Shown here: piece by piece, positions 10,596 through 21,826 of the stretch
Position numbering within the stretch: position 1 is the stretch's first letter
How the letters are laid out: every line of letters begins with the position of its first letter
Assembly (NCBI RefSeq): GCF_901709675.1
Contig: NC_051103.1
Coordinates: 4,263,501 to 4,327,500 of the forward strand
Reading direction: 5' to 3'
DNA: 64,000 nt
Origin: Syngnathus acus
Lineage: Eukaryota > Chordata > Actinopteri > Syngnathiformes > Syngnathidae
Program-made: the position numbers and the translations under genes
Notes under the pieces: model-generated
Seen by the model: only the letters and a program-made list of their open reading frames with translations
The model's database searches: none
What the model was told of the DNA's origin: nothing

Positions 10596-12373
10596 ATGAG
10601 CCCCGGTAAGTTTCGATAACGAAGTCACGTGACCTAAACTACCTATTTCTAGTAATGAATTGTTACTCGTTTTAGTAATTTTGGTATTATTCATAGTAGT
10701 AATAGCTAATATTCATATTGGCATATATAAACCAGTATGGCATAAGGCTGTATGTGGAAAAAGCAAGTGCTGAGTACTTTGTGGATGCACAGTAGCATGA
10801 GTATTGTAATTTTGAAAAGCGCCTGAGGGGAATTGCTACTAATTTAAGCATATGACAGCAGCATGTGCAATTATCAACATGCGGTTTTTCAAATTCCATT
10901 CTTGTTTATTTTCTCCTCCCAACTACAGAGGTGTGTCCGTTCTGTGGGAAATCCTTCAAGCGGTTAAAGAGTCACTTGCCCTACTGCAAGGCAGCCAAGC
11001 CCCCTTTAAGTCACCATGAGCCCATGGTGTCCTCGCCACCAGGACAGCTAGAAGCAGACTCGTTTAAGATAAAGGGGAAGAAAACGCCACAGCTCGATAA
11101 GAAGACATCACCAGAAGCACCTGGGAAAAGTGGACATATGTCGCCACAGGTGAAGCCAAAGAAAAAGAGCATTCGTGCCACAATAGAAGCGGCAAAATCC
11201 AGCCAAACCTCTCCAGGTATGGATTCAGCTCCACAAAGTCTGGAGACAGTACCTTCAAGATCCACGAGCACCAAGTCCAAATCATCTGCAGAGTCCCAAA
11301 AACCCAAAAGTGCCTCTAAAGGGAAACAAATCAAGTGCCCAGAAAAAGAAATGGCCGTCGGAAAGGAAATGCCCAGGATTACGGTCCAGCATGTTGGCAG
11401 CACATTGGGCCGGGCCAAGACCAACATGCCTTCCATTGAAACTACTCAAATGAACACTAAATCAGGTTTAAGTCCAGCTTGTTTGAATATCATTATACAA
11501 CCCAAAAACTCTCTACTTACACTTAAAGATAATGTGAGTGGATCCAAAGCGACCTCCTATAAGCCTTTGATTCTGCCCGACCTCAAAACATCTAAAGTTG
11601 GTTTTCAACAGACAGAATTCACTTCAGTGTTGCCAGGACACCTTTCGAACTTTCAGTCCAGAACTGTAGATACAGCAGCAATAGAAATGAGGAAAAGCAA
11701 CTCATCAGGTCAGTATGTGGCAGTACAAATGAATGTAGTTAATTGCTGTTGTATGTAAATGTGAATTACAATTTCAAATTATTAATTTTTTATAAAAATA
11801 GTTAAAACTGACCTAGGATCTCAAATGCCCCATATAACTTGTTTGAAAAAAACAAATCAAGCTGTTCCATTCATAAATATTATACAAAATCATGAATATA
11901 AAGCCCAATTGTTTGTTTTTTTATTCTTATAATCATCATGATACTGACATCATCTAAGTTTGTTAAGCAGGACGGAGTCTAGGTCAGGTGACACTGCGGG
12001 AGCTTCCTGAGTGGCTGGCCTGCAAGACGCCACGCTGCCCGGGAGATGCGGCGGAAATGATGCTGAGAGGTAAAATATAAATAGAAATACTCGCAACTGC
12101 CACATCATTAGGTACCTCTCATAATCTGCACTGTGCGCCCCTTACAGGCTGGCAGTGGTACTACCGGAAGTATATCGACGTGAGAAAAGGCGGCGTGGGC
12201 GGCATTGGCATGCTGCTGGCCGGATATTGTATGCTCGGCTACGTCTGGTCTTACCCTCATCTTAGTATGTATACATATGAACACTTGTCTCTTTACAGTG
12301 TCACATTTTGGGTTAAAGTGTTTTAATTGTTTTTTTTTTTATAGAGCATGAGCGCTGGAGGAAGTACCATTAA
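10596..12373 (+). CDS. mtnap1: MTNAP1/C17orf80-like protein with a C-terminal ATP synthase subunit f-type domain
   Basis: Exons 10596-10605, 10929-11708, 11971-12069, 12148-12264 and 12345-12373 join in frame to 344 codons plus stop. The tiny first exon (ATGAGCCCCG) splices into a C2HC-type zinc-finger-like start, CPFCGKSFKRLKSHLPYC (residues 6-23), which matches the N-terminus I remember for human C17orf80, a membrane-associated mitochondrial nucleoid protein. The middle (about 30-260) is Lys/Ser/Pro-rich and low in structure. The last 80 or so residues resemble mitochondrial F-ATPase subunit f (ATP5MF): a RELPEWL segment, WYYRKYIDVRKGG, a single hydrophobic span (GMLLAGYCMLGYVW) and the terminal KHERWRKYH, nearly identical to ATP5MF's KHERLRKYH. 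Gene order next to gna13 fits human 17q. The family call is mine. The role of the domain (membrane anchor or ATP-synthase contact) is inference. Confidence 0.82.
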
Positions 12374-12500
12374 GAGTTATTATGCATTATATCAACTACA
12401 AATAATTCACTGAGGAAAAATAAAAAAAATTCAATTACGCAGTGTACGGCTTTTTCTGTCTGTTATTCACAATTGCCACCTTCCAGTCAATTTTAAGTCA
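12374..12500 (+). terminator. mtnap1 3' end with poly(A) signal
   Basis: AATAAA at 12419-12424 lies about 46 nt after the stop codon, implying a very short 3' UTR. Confidence 0.55.
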
Positions 12501-13052
12501 TTTTATTCAATTCACACCCACCTGAAAGTATTTTAAATCTCCACAGGGTGTCGCTGTTGCGTCATGCATCACGCGTGCTAGCTTGATAAAATTTAAAAGG
12601 GAACGGGCACATTTTTTAGATGGATAATATTTTCTAGACCAGAAGTGGCGACTGCATCTTTTGGGGCTTTCCAACCTAAAAGTTCCTCCTATGCCAGCAC
12701 AGATATTATGTGCTTGACCAGAATAGCAAGAGAGACTCGCCGTCATATTTGTATTCAAAATGAATTTATTGTTGTTGCTGTGGGCAACACAACAATGACC
12801 AACTGACGTCTAAATTATACAAAATAATTGCCATTTTCTCCTTTTTTTTAAACATTCTTTTCTTTCCTCCTCTTCCATAGAAAAATTATAAATATTTTTC
12901 ATTTTTGTTTGTTTATACAAAACGACAAACTATACAGATCAAGTCAGACAATACGGATAGAAAGCGGGAAAAAAAAATCCTTCCATCCTTACTTAAAAAC
13001 CATAATTAGACATTTTGTTTAATGCGCAGCAAGCGGATAGAAGAAGAGTGAA

Positions 13053-13287
13053 TATCCGTCCATCAATTTTCTATAGCGCCAGTACACCTAAGTGATGCGG
13101 ATGAGCTGGAGCCAACAATCATTCCCATTGACAACTAAGGACCATTTACAGTCGTCAATTAACCTAAACTGCATTTATCTGAAATGTGGGACAAAGCCAG
13201 AGTATGCCAAGGAGGACATGCAAATGTATACATTTCAACCCTGAACCTCGGAGCTATGAGGCATATCCACTAAACACTAGTACACAA
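13053..13287 (+). repeat. Degraded interspersed fish repeat
   Basis: Starts ATCCGTCCATCAATTTTCTA and continues through GCGGATGAGCTGGAGCC, GTCGTCAATTAACCTAAACT and a decayed GAACCTCGGAGCTATGAGGC end. This order matches a very common interspersed repeat of percomorph genomes as I remember it. Internal segments are deleted. A fragment of the same family lies at 6012-6112. Confidence 0.6.
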
Positions 13288-13974
13288 TGTTTTTTTTTGT
13301 GTTTTTTTTTTTAAAGGCCTTCAATCTGCTGTTGAAGCTCACTAGCAGGTTTAAACTTTGGCAGAAATGGACTGGATTAAATTTCTTCAGTCTGACTCAT
13401 TTGATTTTCAATATGTGACAATTTAAGTTAGTTATAGTCCCGTTTGAAAGATGCTTTTTTTGGTTGTGCTGCTGATGAAAGAAAAAAAACAACTAAACAA
13501 GACAAAACATACAATCGACAAACTCTCCAGTTTAAAACCAAAGTAAATAAAAACACTGTTTAAAAAAATATGAACAAAGTAACATCCTCAATCTGAGGAT
13601 TAATCTTCCCCCTAACGCAAACACATTGAAATGATAGGCGAGTTTGCGTGTTTGATGTGTAGGGGCTCGCGTACCTTTAAGGTACAAAAGAAAGGGGGGA
13701 GGGGGCAAAGAAAATGCCAAATAAAAGTGAGCGAGGGGGGCATGGCGGCTTACGTGACGCTTGTGTGCAGTCACATGTAAACGGCTTTTAGTGCAATTCA
13801 TCAAAGAAATGTAGGATTCTTCATGTAAACCCTTCGTAATAAAAGCCGAGGAGGAGGCACGGAGTTGCCAAAGCGAGCAAACTGGCCGTCAAAAAACAAT
13901 TGTGGAGCCTCTAAATTGCACATTCCCACAGCATTGTGGGTAATTATAAGAAGTGCCTGTCTTCAGAGTACGGG

Positions 13975-14692
13975 GGGGTCCTCGTTTTATGACATACGGC
14001 ATTTACACCTAACACAAAGTGGTCACGATTAGTTATTATGATAATTATGGCACGAGAAGGCACGCTCAGTCACTACCGTACTAACTGTTGTACACTTGTT
14101 TTCTAACAACTTAAAAGTGTTTTCATCCACACATTCTGTAATGATCACATTTCGAGGTTATGGTTGGCACGTAACGGACGAGTTTGCATAGCAGCGTAAG
14201 AATACAGCGTCGCGCGGCACAATAAGGCACGCTCACAAAGTGCCGTGTGTGGGGTTCATTGGATTGTTTTTCATTTATGGCCTAAAAGTGTTTTTCACAC
14301 AAATATTGACCGCAGTTACGATTATGATGAGTTTGCAATAGCGTAAGAATTGGTCGCCACCCGGCACGCTTACGTATTGTACTTATATTTATAGCCAAAC
14401 CTTTTCCTATACTTGTAATGGTGACATTCCGAGGTTACGCACGGTGAAAAATGTATTCTTTTTGTAGTGATGTAATAACGCCGTCACACAGCACAATAAG
14501 GCACACTCAGTTAGTGCCGATTTTGCGGTTTATCATGAGAATTATTTTATATTTATGGCCTACATGTGTTTTTATTTAAATATTGACGGTGATTCTGACT
14601 ATGAATAGATTAGTGTAGGTAATAGACAACTACACTTTCCGACAATTTCAGGTTTTCTAGAAAGAAAAGTCAAGTCGTAAACTGAGGACCCC
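13975..14692. mobile_element. Non-autonomous element with inverted ends and internal tandem dimers
   Basis: The left end GGGGTCCTCGTTTTATGAC (13975-13993) and the reverse complement of the right end, GGGGTCCTCAGTTTACGAC, match at 9 bases and then imperfectly. Between them lie two diverged tandem units of about 273 bp, each made of two related half-units of about 135 bp. Landmarks are GCACAATAAGGCAC at 14217 and 14490, TTTATGGCCTA at 14273 and 14560, and GAGGTTA near 14153 and 14432. There is no coding capacity and no clear target-site duplication. Confidence 0.55.
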
Positions 14693-14779
14693 ATGTATCT
14701 GCCAAAATAAAATAACAGTGCTACATAAAAAACAGAACAAACTGGACAAATAAACAAGAACGAACCTCCTTATGGTTTG

Positions 14780-17639
14780 TTAACATTCCAGAATGCTGTT
14801 GACGGCCGCCTCCAGAGCAGAGTCTGTGTCCGGGTGTAGCGGCAAGGCTGCCTGGTGGTCTGTGTGACCCCCTGCAGATGCCGCAGAAGATGAGTGGTTA
14901 CCTTCCTGTCCCAAGTGCTGCTCCTGCTGCTGCTGGGATCGCTTCAGCTCAAGGATGTTCTTGTTGGCCGCAGATGAAGCTTGAAGTGGAGTACCACTGC
15001 CTCCACCTCCACCTGGGTCTCCAAAGCCAGGCTGGGAGTCTGTTCTGTAAGCCGGCTCCTCGGAGTGTGTGGCGGGCGGCGGTGGCGGAGAGGGGACAGG
15101 ATCTTGCAAACGTTTGGATTTCAGCCCACAACAGAAATCCTCCAAGAAAGCGTCTACAAGAACAGGGACAGTGAGACCTTCCATGGACTCAAGATACAGG
15201 CAGTGGACGACTGGTACCTGGATCGACAAGCAGCATGCGCTTGTCTTGGGTAAGACAGCTGCGCTCCTCTTGATTGAAGGTCCTGTCAATCATCACTATC
15301 TCTGATGAAGGACTGGAATGCTGCTTCCAAGGAAAGAGAATGACTTTACTTCCTGACTTGCCTGGCAAAATATAAATGACACGTGTCTAATACCTCCGAT
15401 TCAGCCAAAAGCAGTCGTCTGTACTTATTGATCATGGCCTGCGTCCTCATCAACACGTGCGTTGCAACTGATTCAAATTCTTCATCCACTGGCAATAAAA
15501 AAACAAAAAGCACAGATTAGCCTAAAATGCTTCAAAAAACCAAATGGCAAAAAAATAAATCAAGGTACCCTGAGAGAACTCCTCCTGGCTGGGTGGCGTG
15601 CCTTGAAACACATGGTAGGGCAGGAGCCGTTGCAGCACATCACTGAACGATGTAAAGTGTCGCCGATCGGGCATGTCCACCCGCTCGTGATGTTCCCTTA
15701 GCTGCTGTAAAATCCTATCGTTCGAAAAACTTGACATTTATACCTTGATCATTTCAAATTGTTCCGTTCATTGTTATACTAGATTGAACTCACATTCCTC
15801 CTTTGGTAAGCGGCGCTGGGGCGGGCCTCTTCTGTGCGTTGAGCTGCACTTGTTTGACGGCAGCGCCAGAAGCGTTCTGGGAAGTCAGGAAGTGATTCAT
15901 AAGATCAGACTGTTAACTGGCAATAGAATACACTATAGGGTCGTGATTCCAAACATAGCTAAGTAAGCAATAATCGAGTGCTATCCTCACCTGTCTGTGT
16001 TCTTCTGCAGGCGTGGCCGCGTTAGGTAAGGGGGACAACGACGTACAGTTGGCCGTTTGCGTCACCAGGAGGCGCTGCACGGGGCTACCCAAGGGTTGCG
16101 CCTGACTGACCAGCGCAAGCCGTCCCGGTGCGCTCGTGGCGGATGCAGCGGTCTTCCACGTTTGAGCCGTGCCGCCACTTGCAGGGCCCTGATTCAAAAT
16201 GAGCTGCCCACCCGCTTGCGCTGTAAATTTTTGCCCGGCGACAATCTGCACCGCGTTGTGGGCATTGATATGGGCAGCAGGGGCAGCAGGGTCCACAGGG
16301 GGGCCATTGTGGACCGCCAAAGAAGTGGGCAGCAAGAACTGTCCCGCTTGTATGTTAGCTTGTGCCTGCTGCTGATCGACTACCATGGAGCCATTGGCGG
16401 TGTACTGCGGTGTAGCACTGTTAGTCACATTTGCCAACTGGGAGACCGTGGGCTGTAAACTGAATACAGTCTGAGCCCCAGCTTGATGAGGTTTAGGCTG
16501 GATCGGCCTAACAAGTGTCTGGGTTCCTCCCGGACCTCTCTGAATGATGACGTTCTGGAGGGGAATGTTCTTAAAGCCCACTTGACCGAGATGCCCTTGG
16601 GTAGGAGCGTACACCTGCCCGCCTGGAGCCGGAGAGCCCGCAGCGGCGATGGGGCCTGCTGGCCTCAGCACAATCTGAGGAGCTCTCTCCAGACCACTCA
16701 GCGTCATGACTCCGCTTCCCGCCCCGAACGACCCCAACACCTGAATGTGCTGCGTGGAACCGTTAGGTAGTGGGGACACGCCTTGAAGGAATTGTCCAGC
16801 TGGTAATGTCGCAGCCGGTGTAGTGACCACACCCCCTCCGTAGCCCCCAGAGACCTTCTGGGACGGGAGGGACGCAGGGGCCTGGACGAGGGTGGGTGCG
16901 GGCTGCGTCTCCAGCAAGGCCTCCTGTGCCAACGTCTGCTCCGTGATGTCAGCCTCCAGCAGGGATTTCTGGAGGATGTCAAAGGGCTGGTCTTCACCGA
17001 GGTCGACGCCGGCTCCAGGAGGGCTCCCAGACCCCAGCTGGTCCTCGATGAAGGAGAGACTGCTGGAAAGATGTAGGCTGTCTCCAGCCGGATCACCTCC
17101 AAACTCCGCCATTGAGGAGGAATCATCTTTGAGTCCAGTATTTGCCTAAAACAAAGCAGTTACTTGTTGTTTATTTGTATTGTACACGTTGGTGGTTTTA
17201 AGGATTAATGAGTGGAATGGGAACGGAAATGGAGGGTAATGAATTTATTCCTTTGGAATAATATATTTAAAAAAAAATTGTACACTCACAGCATCCCCAG
17301 AGAAGAAAGATGCATCTGAGCCATATGCAGCATTGGCTACATCGTCCTCTTCAATCTGCATGGGGGAAAACCACACGCTAGCATCTACCTCAAGAATTCA
17401 AAGTTCCACGTAAACATGCCAAATGAGTGTGGCTGTAAATCTTTTTTTTTTTTTTAAAGAGCCACTCACGGACTTGCTGTTGTTGCCGTGTAGATAGTCA
17501 TTCAATGCATCCACATCTCTGAAAACAAAATAACTTTGTCAAGGTCACATTTATGCTTGGTTGCTTCTAATAATGCCGCCATCAAACTTATATTTTACCC
17601 TAAAATATCCAGAAGATGGCGATCGTCCTCATCATCCAT
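14780..17639 (-). CDS. bicral: BRD4-interacting chromatin-remodeling complex-associated protein-like (GLTSCR1L)
   Basis: A subunit of the ncBAF (GBAF) SWI/SNF remodeller. Nine exons read downward from the ATG at 17637-17639: 17599-17639, 17470-17518, 17290-17355, 15991-17145, 15794-15876, 15569-15714, 15394-15488, 15218-15320 and 14780-15153. They total 2112 nt (703 aa), all in frame. Family marks are the N-terminus MDDEDDRHLLDIL, EDQPFDILQKSLLEADITEQ near residue 103, a long Gln/Ala/Pro/Gly-rich middle, the GLTSCR1 domain around 465-590 (LQRLLPYHVFQGTPPSQEEF, VMIDRTFNQEER, DFCCGLKSKRL), NILELK near the end, and the terminus LEAAVNSILEC, which matches BICRAL. It is much shorter than human BICRAL (about 1080 aa). 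The missing length is in the low-complexity middle and the post-domain region. Gene order with tbcc and prph2 supports BICRAL over BICRA. Confidence 0.9.
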
Positions 17640-20600
17640 GACACCTGAAGACAAAGAAGGTGAGATGTATAAAAGCCACTTTTGAACATTAATTTCCTAT
17701 ACAATCCCAGTTTGCTTCATTAGGTCATTTAAACCAGTTTACTTGACATGATGCTAATACTATTATCCTTGTTATTGCTTGTACTTCAGTACATTCCAGA
17801 GTCTGTACTTTCTAACTTTTATTTGAAGCATCATATGAGTACCTCTACTTTTACACAAATATCTGAACTTATGTATTCAGTTATTTGGCCCTATACAAGT
17901 AAACGTTATTATAACGTGTGTATTCACAACTTTGCCTCACTCACTGATTAGTGTCGGGCTGCATGGATCCAGTCATGTAACACCCTTGTTGTTTCCAGTA
18001 AAGGGTTGGGCTGCAGGGGTGCCACAAAATGACAAGTGTTATGTTAGGCAGCAGACAGTATGGGAGAGCTAAAAAGACAATGCAATATATCACCATAGGA
18101 GAGCAGTGTGGCCTTCCTTCAGAGAACATTGGTACTGTGACACACTACTCCCACCCATCACCTCCACATGGTGAAAAAGTGCATTTGGGTGGAAGTAAGC
18201 ACACTATGCTCTAAATAACCTCGAAGGGCAGACATAATGGATCGCTGGCTTTATTTTAGCCATCAAGTGTATTGTGTAGCAAAGAATTAAAAGGACAAGC
18301 AGGCCTGCTAATTTATGTCATCACTCGAGGAGTATAAACATTCACGTTTGGATTTTTTGGTGTGCATGGGTTCAGGAGCAATGTGGAATGTGGATTTTTT
18401 TCAGAGCAAGAAGGAAATGCTTATTACATGCTACAGTGAGTAAAGCGTGGCTGGGGTTACATTTTCAACACTGGACAAAATAAACTGACAAAATGGCTGC
18501 TGTTAAAGCCAGACTGTCGTTTTGTATGTGCAACGCCTTGCTCGGACTGATTCAATGAACCAGACTGATCGACAGAGCTCAATGTAATGTTGTAAGAGCT
18601 ATTTTCACTGCAGAAATCGTATATTACTGAAAATGAAACGTTAAATCGTCAAAGGCGCTTCTAATTTGAGTAGAAATGCAAAAATTGCAAAAAAAACGAC
18701 ATTTAGGTCACAGCAACTCTACAGTAACTTTAAAAGGAATGCGTTTATTTTAAGATGAATTTAACAAAGGTCTAACATGAAACCCAAGAACGAGTTCGAA
18801 ATGGCGTCGTGTCCGAGGAACAATAAGTGTCGTTTGAAATGGCGTCATGAGGAAAAAAAAAAAAAAAAAAAAAAAAAGAAATAGTGAAAGTGTGTTTTAT
18901 ACAAGATCGTTTAAACAGAACATTACGGAACAATATATATCGTCATTCGGGATCAAGGACAACTACAATCCAGCTTCGGTGCCACTAATGTGCAGGACAA
19001 AGCTCGAATTGCCCTTCAAATCGCCTTTACTTGTACGCCATTTTGTCCCGGACGCATTTGGTCAAAAACGCCTCAAAAAAGAGCCGAGAAAATGAGTAAA
19101 ATGTGCAGCCTGCAATCTTTTATTTCCCAAAATAGCACCAAATCGACATAATCGCAGTCCGGTGGCCAGTCGACGTGGTTGCCTTGACGCGTTTTGGCCA
19201 AGGTTTCCCCCACTCGTCCCGAGCGGCGTAAAACGTCACATTTCCCCCGAAGCCAAAGCTAGGCCAGTCGGGTAAACTCTCTGTCGAACCCGGTCCTCGT
19301 CCAAGTCGGCTTCGTTGAATCCGGAGATATTTTGACGGCCAAACGACAGACTTTTCGGTTAGCTAGCCTGCCGACTTGTCGTCGACGCCCTCCCCTCTTG
19401 AAGGCGCAATTTGGCGGAAAACGAATCTATAAATATTTATCCCGATTAGCATAACATAAAGAGTCGCTGAGGCAAACCCTTTTTTCTTTACTCCCTTCTC
19501 CACTCCACTTGAAACCCAATATCTCCATTTGGCCAACTTTTAATTCGCTCGCCCCCTCCTTCTCCTCCTCCTCCTTCTTCTCCCTCTCTCCCACCACTCG
19601 TGTTATTTCGCCTCACTCCTGTCTCCCCACACTGTGCTGCCTCGGCTCCATTTTCAAAGTTGTCTCCCTAACCCTCCCCGAAGGAGGAAGAGGGAAGGAG
19701 GCCGTGTGTGTTTTTTCCCTTGCAATTTTTATCCCAAAATGATAATACACTCAAAGGGGGAACTCACCGTCATGAAAAAGCAGTGCCTTGTCAACGGGGT
19801 TTCCTCGCCATGGCTGCACGGGCTGTGGGGGCTAGCGCGCGCGCCGCTGGAAGAACAAGTTCAAGGAGGGCACAGCAGCGGCCCCCCTCCCCTCCGTTCC
19901 ACAATCCTGCTAGTGCCATAATAAAAGTTGACATGATGGGGGGAATCTGGTACAGACAAAAAAAAAGAGAAATTAATGTACACTGAATTGAAAAACCACG
20001 CCTGATTGAAATTGGTGAACTTTTCCCAACAGTAGAGGGCGGGCCTGTGATGCGTGACGTCACTCATGACAAGTGCCTGTATATAAAGGTGTGGCAAATG
20101 TTACCTGGGACGAGTGCTTATCTTTCATACACAGGACAAAGTTTTACATACTAATTTTATCATCTTTTTTTTTTGCAGTCTGTTTTCAAATGAGCACACT
20201 TACTGGCCAAAACCTTGATTTTTATTTGAACTACAGCAGAGGTTCTCAGTTTTTATACCAAGTACCACACACAAAAAATGCTTGTACAATGGAATAATTA
20301 AATCGAACGTTTTTGCGAGTCATGTCACGACTCAATTACGAAACTGTTCTCACAGGCAAGCTACTCACTTTCATGTCCATTGTCTCTTTGTCATACTCCC
20401 ATCTCCCTTCAAGACAGAGGTCTCTGTGTTGTATGCCTCTCCCGGTGTCAGTCAGTTCCTCCATAAACCCAAATTAATAGTCATTTTTAACATTTCATAA
20501 TCCATAAAAGCATATATTACTTCTTTGTCATTTTAGGGTTTTTGACTTGACTTGGTGATACACACACTACCTGGTTTCAATAAGAACTGTTATTTTATTT

Positions 20601-20809
20601 TAAAACAACTATGCAATGTACCCGTGGACCAAACCAATAAAATTTTTACTAATAGTTGGATAATAATATAACTGACTAAAGGAAAACCTCATGCCAAAAA
20701 CGCAGTCTAGATGTACTGTTTACGTTGTAGTGCCGCCAGGCGGCGCAGGACGCCATCAATATCAACAAGAGCGAAGAAGAAGAAACTGACGTCATCACCA
20801 GGCGACAAC
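17640..20809. promoter_or_regulatory. Divergent 5' region between bicral and tbcc
   Basis: About 3.2 kb separate the bicral and tbcc start codons, which face away from each other. No protein gene is visible. The part at about 19100-19930 is CpG-rich and probably holds a bicral promoter and a non-coding first exon, which I cannot place exactly. YY1-like motifs occur at 18489-18497, 18798-18808, 18836-18846 and 19036-19045. An A25 run lies at 18853-18877 and a CTCF-like motif at 20029-20042. The rest is AT-rich. Confidence 0.5.
18853..18877 (+). repeat. A25 homopolymer
   Basis: A run of about 25 A immediately follows the second GAAATGGCGTC motif. It could be the tail of a retroposed fragment or plain slippage. 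I see no target-site duplication. Confidence 0.7.
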
Positions 20810-21826
20810 ATGGATGTGCCCGATGAAGTTGTTCAAGCGAGCGATTTGGAAAGCGCGATTAAAATGAAGGAGCGGTTGGAGAAACGCAACAAAGCAAGAC
20901 TTGAGGACGTGGAGCGGCGCAAAGAAGCCAAAGAGAACCAATCGGTCGCCAAGGAGAGTGTCGTCTATTTTCTCAGCACCTTCAACGACGAGCTGGCGGC
21001 TGTCGAGGAGATGCTCTGCGCCTGCTCTGACGCGGACCAAACGGCGGTGGCGCAGAAGCTGGACGAAGCTTCGAGCAAAACTGTAGAGTTGCAAAAGTAC
21101 CTCAACGACAGCATGGCGTTTCTGACCACCTACGACCAACGGAAAGCCCAGATGGCCCTTCAGAAGCTTCAGACACGTCTCAATGAAACAAGGGAGCAGG
21201 CCATGCCGAAGAAGAAATTCGGCTTTCAGGGCCGCACCAAAACGTCAACAGCCCCGGTGAAGGACGCTGTCGTGTCTCCATTTGCAGAGCACAGGGCTGC
21301 ACAAGTGGATGGAGACCCTGATGGTCCACAGTGCGGCTTCTCTAACATCAGCGACATGGTCCTCGTGAAGACCGCAGAAGAGATCCACAAAGAGGATGTG
21401 CTCTTGTCCCACCTGTCCAACTGCAAGGTGCGTCTCTATGGTACGCCCAGCACGCTGCACCTGAAGCACATCGACCGCTGCGAGATCCTATGCGGGCCTG
21501 TGGCCACCTCAGTGTTTGTGGACCACTGTCAGAGCAGCACCTTGGCTGTGGCCTGCCAGCAGCTGCGTACCCACAACACCAAAGACACCTGTGTCTACCT
21601 GCACGTCACCAGCCGTGCCATCGTGGAGGACTGTCACGGCGTCCGCTTTGCACCATACACCTGGTCCTACCCCAACCTGGATGAAGACTTTGGCGCGGCT
21701 GACCTGGACCCAAGTTCTAACAATTGGGAGCAGGTGGATGACTTTAACTGGCTTGCCGCAGGGACGCCGTCACCTAACTGGACCGTTATTCCCGAAGCAG
21801 ACCGGAAGACCACATGGGACCCCTAG
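20810..21826 (+). CDS. tbcc: Tubulin-folding cofactor C
   Basis: Tubulin-specific chaperone C, the GTPase activator that triggers release of native alpha/beta-tubulin from the TBCC-TBCD-TBCE supercomplex in the cytosol. A single uninterrupted frame of 338 codons, intronless as in mammals. Residues about 10-115 form the charged, helical spectrin-like N-domain (SAIKMKERLEKRNKARLEDV). A KKKFGFQGR linker precedes the C-CAP/TBCC beta-helix (about 180-305), seen as HLSNCKVRLYG, CGPVATSVFVDHC, VACQQLRTHNTKDT (its Arg matches the catalytic Arg of TBCC and RP2) and FAPYTWSYP. The end EADRKTTWDP matches the family. The frame stays open to an upstream ATG at 20711, but that extension (MYCLRCSAARRRRT) is Arg-rich and unlike the family, so I prefer 20810. 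A poly(A) signal lies at 21905-21910. Confidence 0.95.
   Translation: MDVPDEVVQASDLESAIKMKERLEKRNKARLEDVERRKEAKENQSVAKESVVYFLSTFNDELAAVEEMLCACSDADQTAVAQKLDEASSKTVELQKYLNDSMAFLTTYDQRKAQMALQKLQTRLNETREQAMPKKKFGFQGRTKTSTAPVKDAVVSPFAEHRAAQVDGDPDGPQCGFSNISDMVLVKTAEEIHKEDVLLSHLSNCKVRLYGTPSTLHLKHIDRCEILCGPVATSVFVDHCQSSTLAVACQQLRTHNTKDTCVYLHVTSRAIVEDCHGVRFAPYTWSYPNLDEDFGAADLDPSSNNWEQVDDFNWLAAGTPSPNWTVIPEADRKTTWDP

Larger units (their letters stand above)
12501..14779 (-). other. bicral 3' flank, probable 3' UTR, containing repeats
   Basis: No open frame here looks like a gene. Reading on the - strand from the bicral stop, the sequence could be a 3' UTR ending near the hexamer at 12765-12770 (TTTATT on the + strand), which would make it about 2 kb. 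It contains a degraded dispersed repeat (13053-13287) and an element with inverted ends and internal tandem dimers (13975-14692). Confidence 0.4.

Noticed and set aside
11011-11436. 141-aa open frame on the - strand
   Set aside because: Antisense to the mtnap1 exon 2, which has good homology at its start and proper splice sites. The antisense product matches nothing.
17948-18200. Possible short inverted repeat (TAACACCCTTG / CAAGTGTTA)
   Set aside because: The arms match too poorly and have no target duplication, so a transposon call is not supported.
20711-20809. Upstream in-frame ATG giving a 33-residue longer TBCC
   Set aside because: The extension is Arg-rich and unlike the TBCC N-terminus, while the ATG at 20810 begins a segment that aligns with the family. 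The longer form is possible but less likely.
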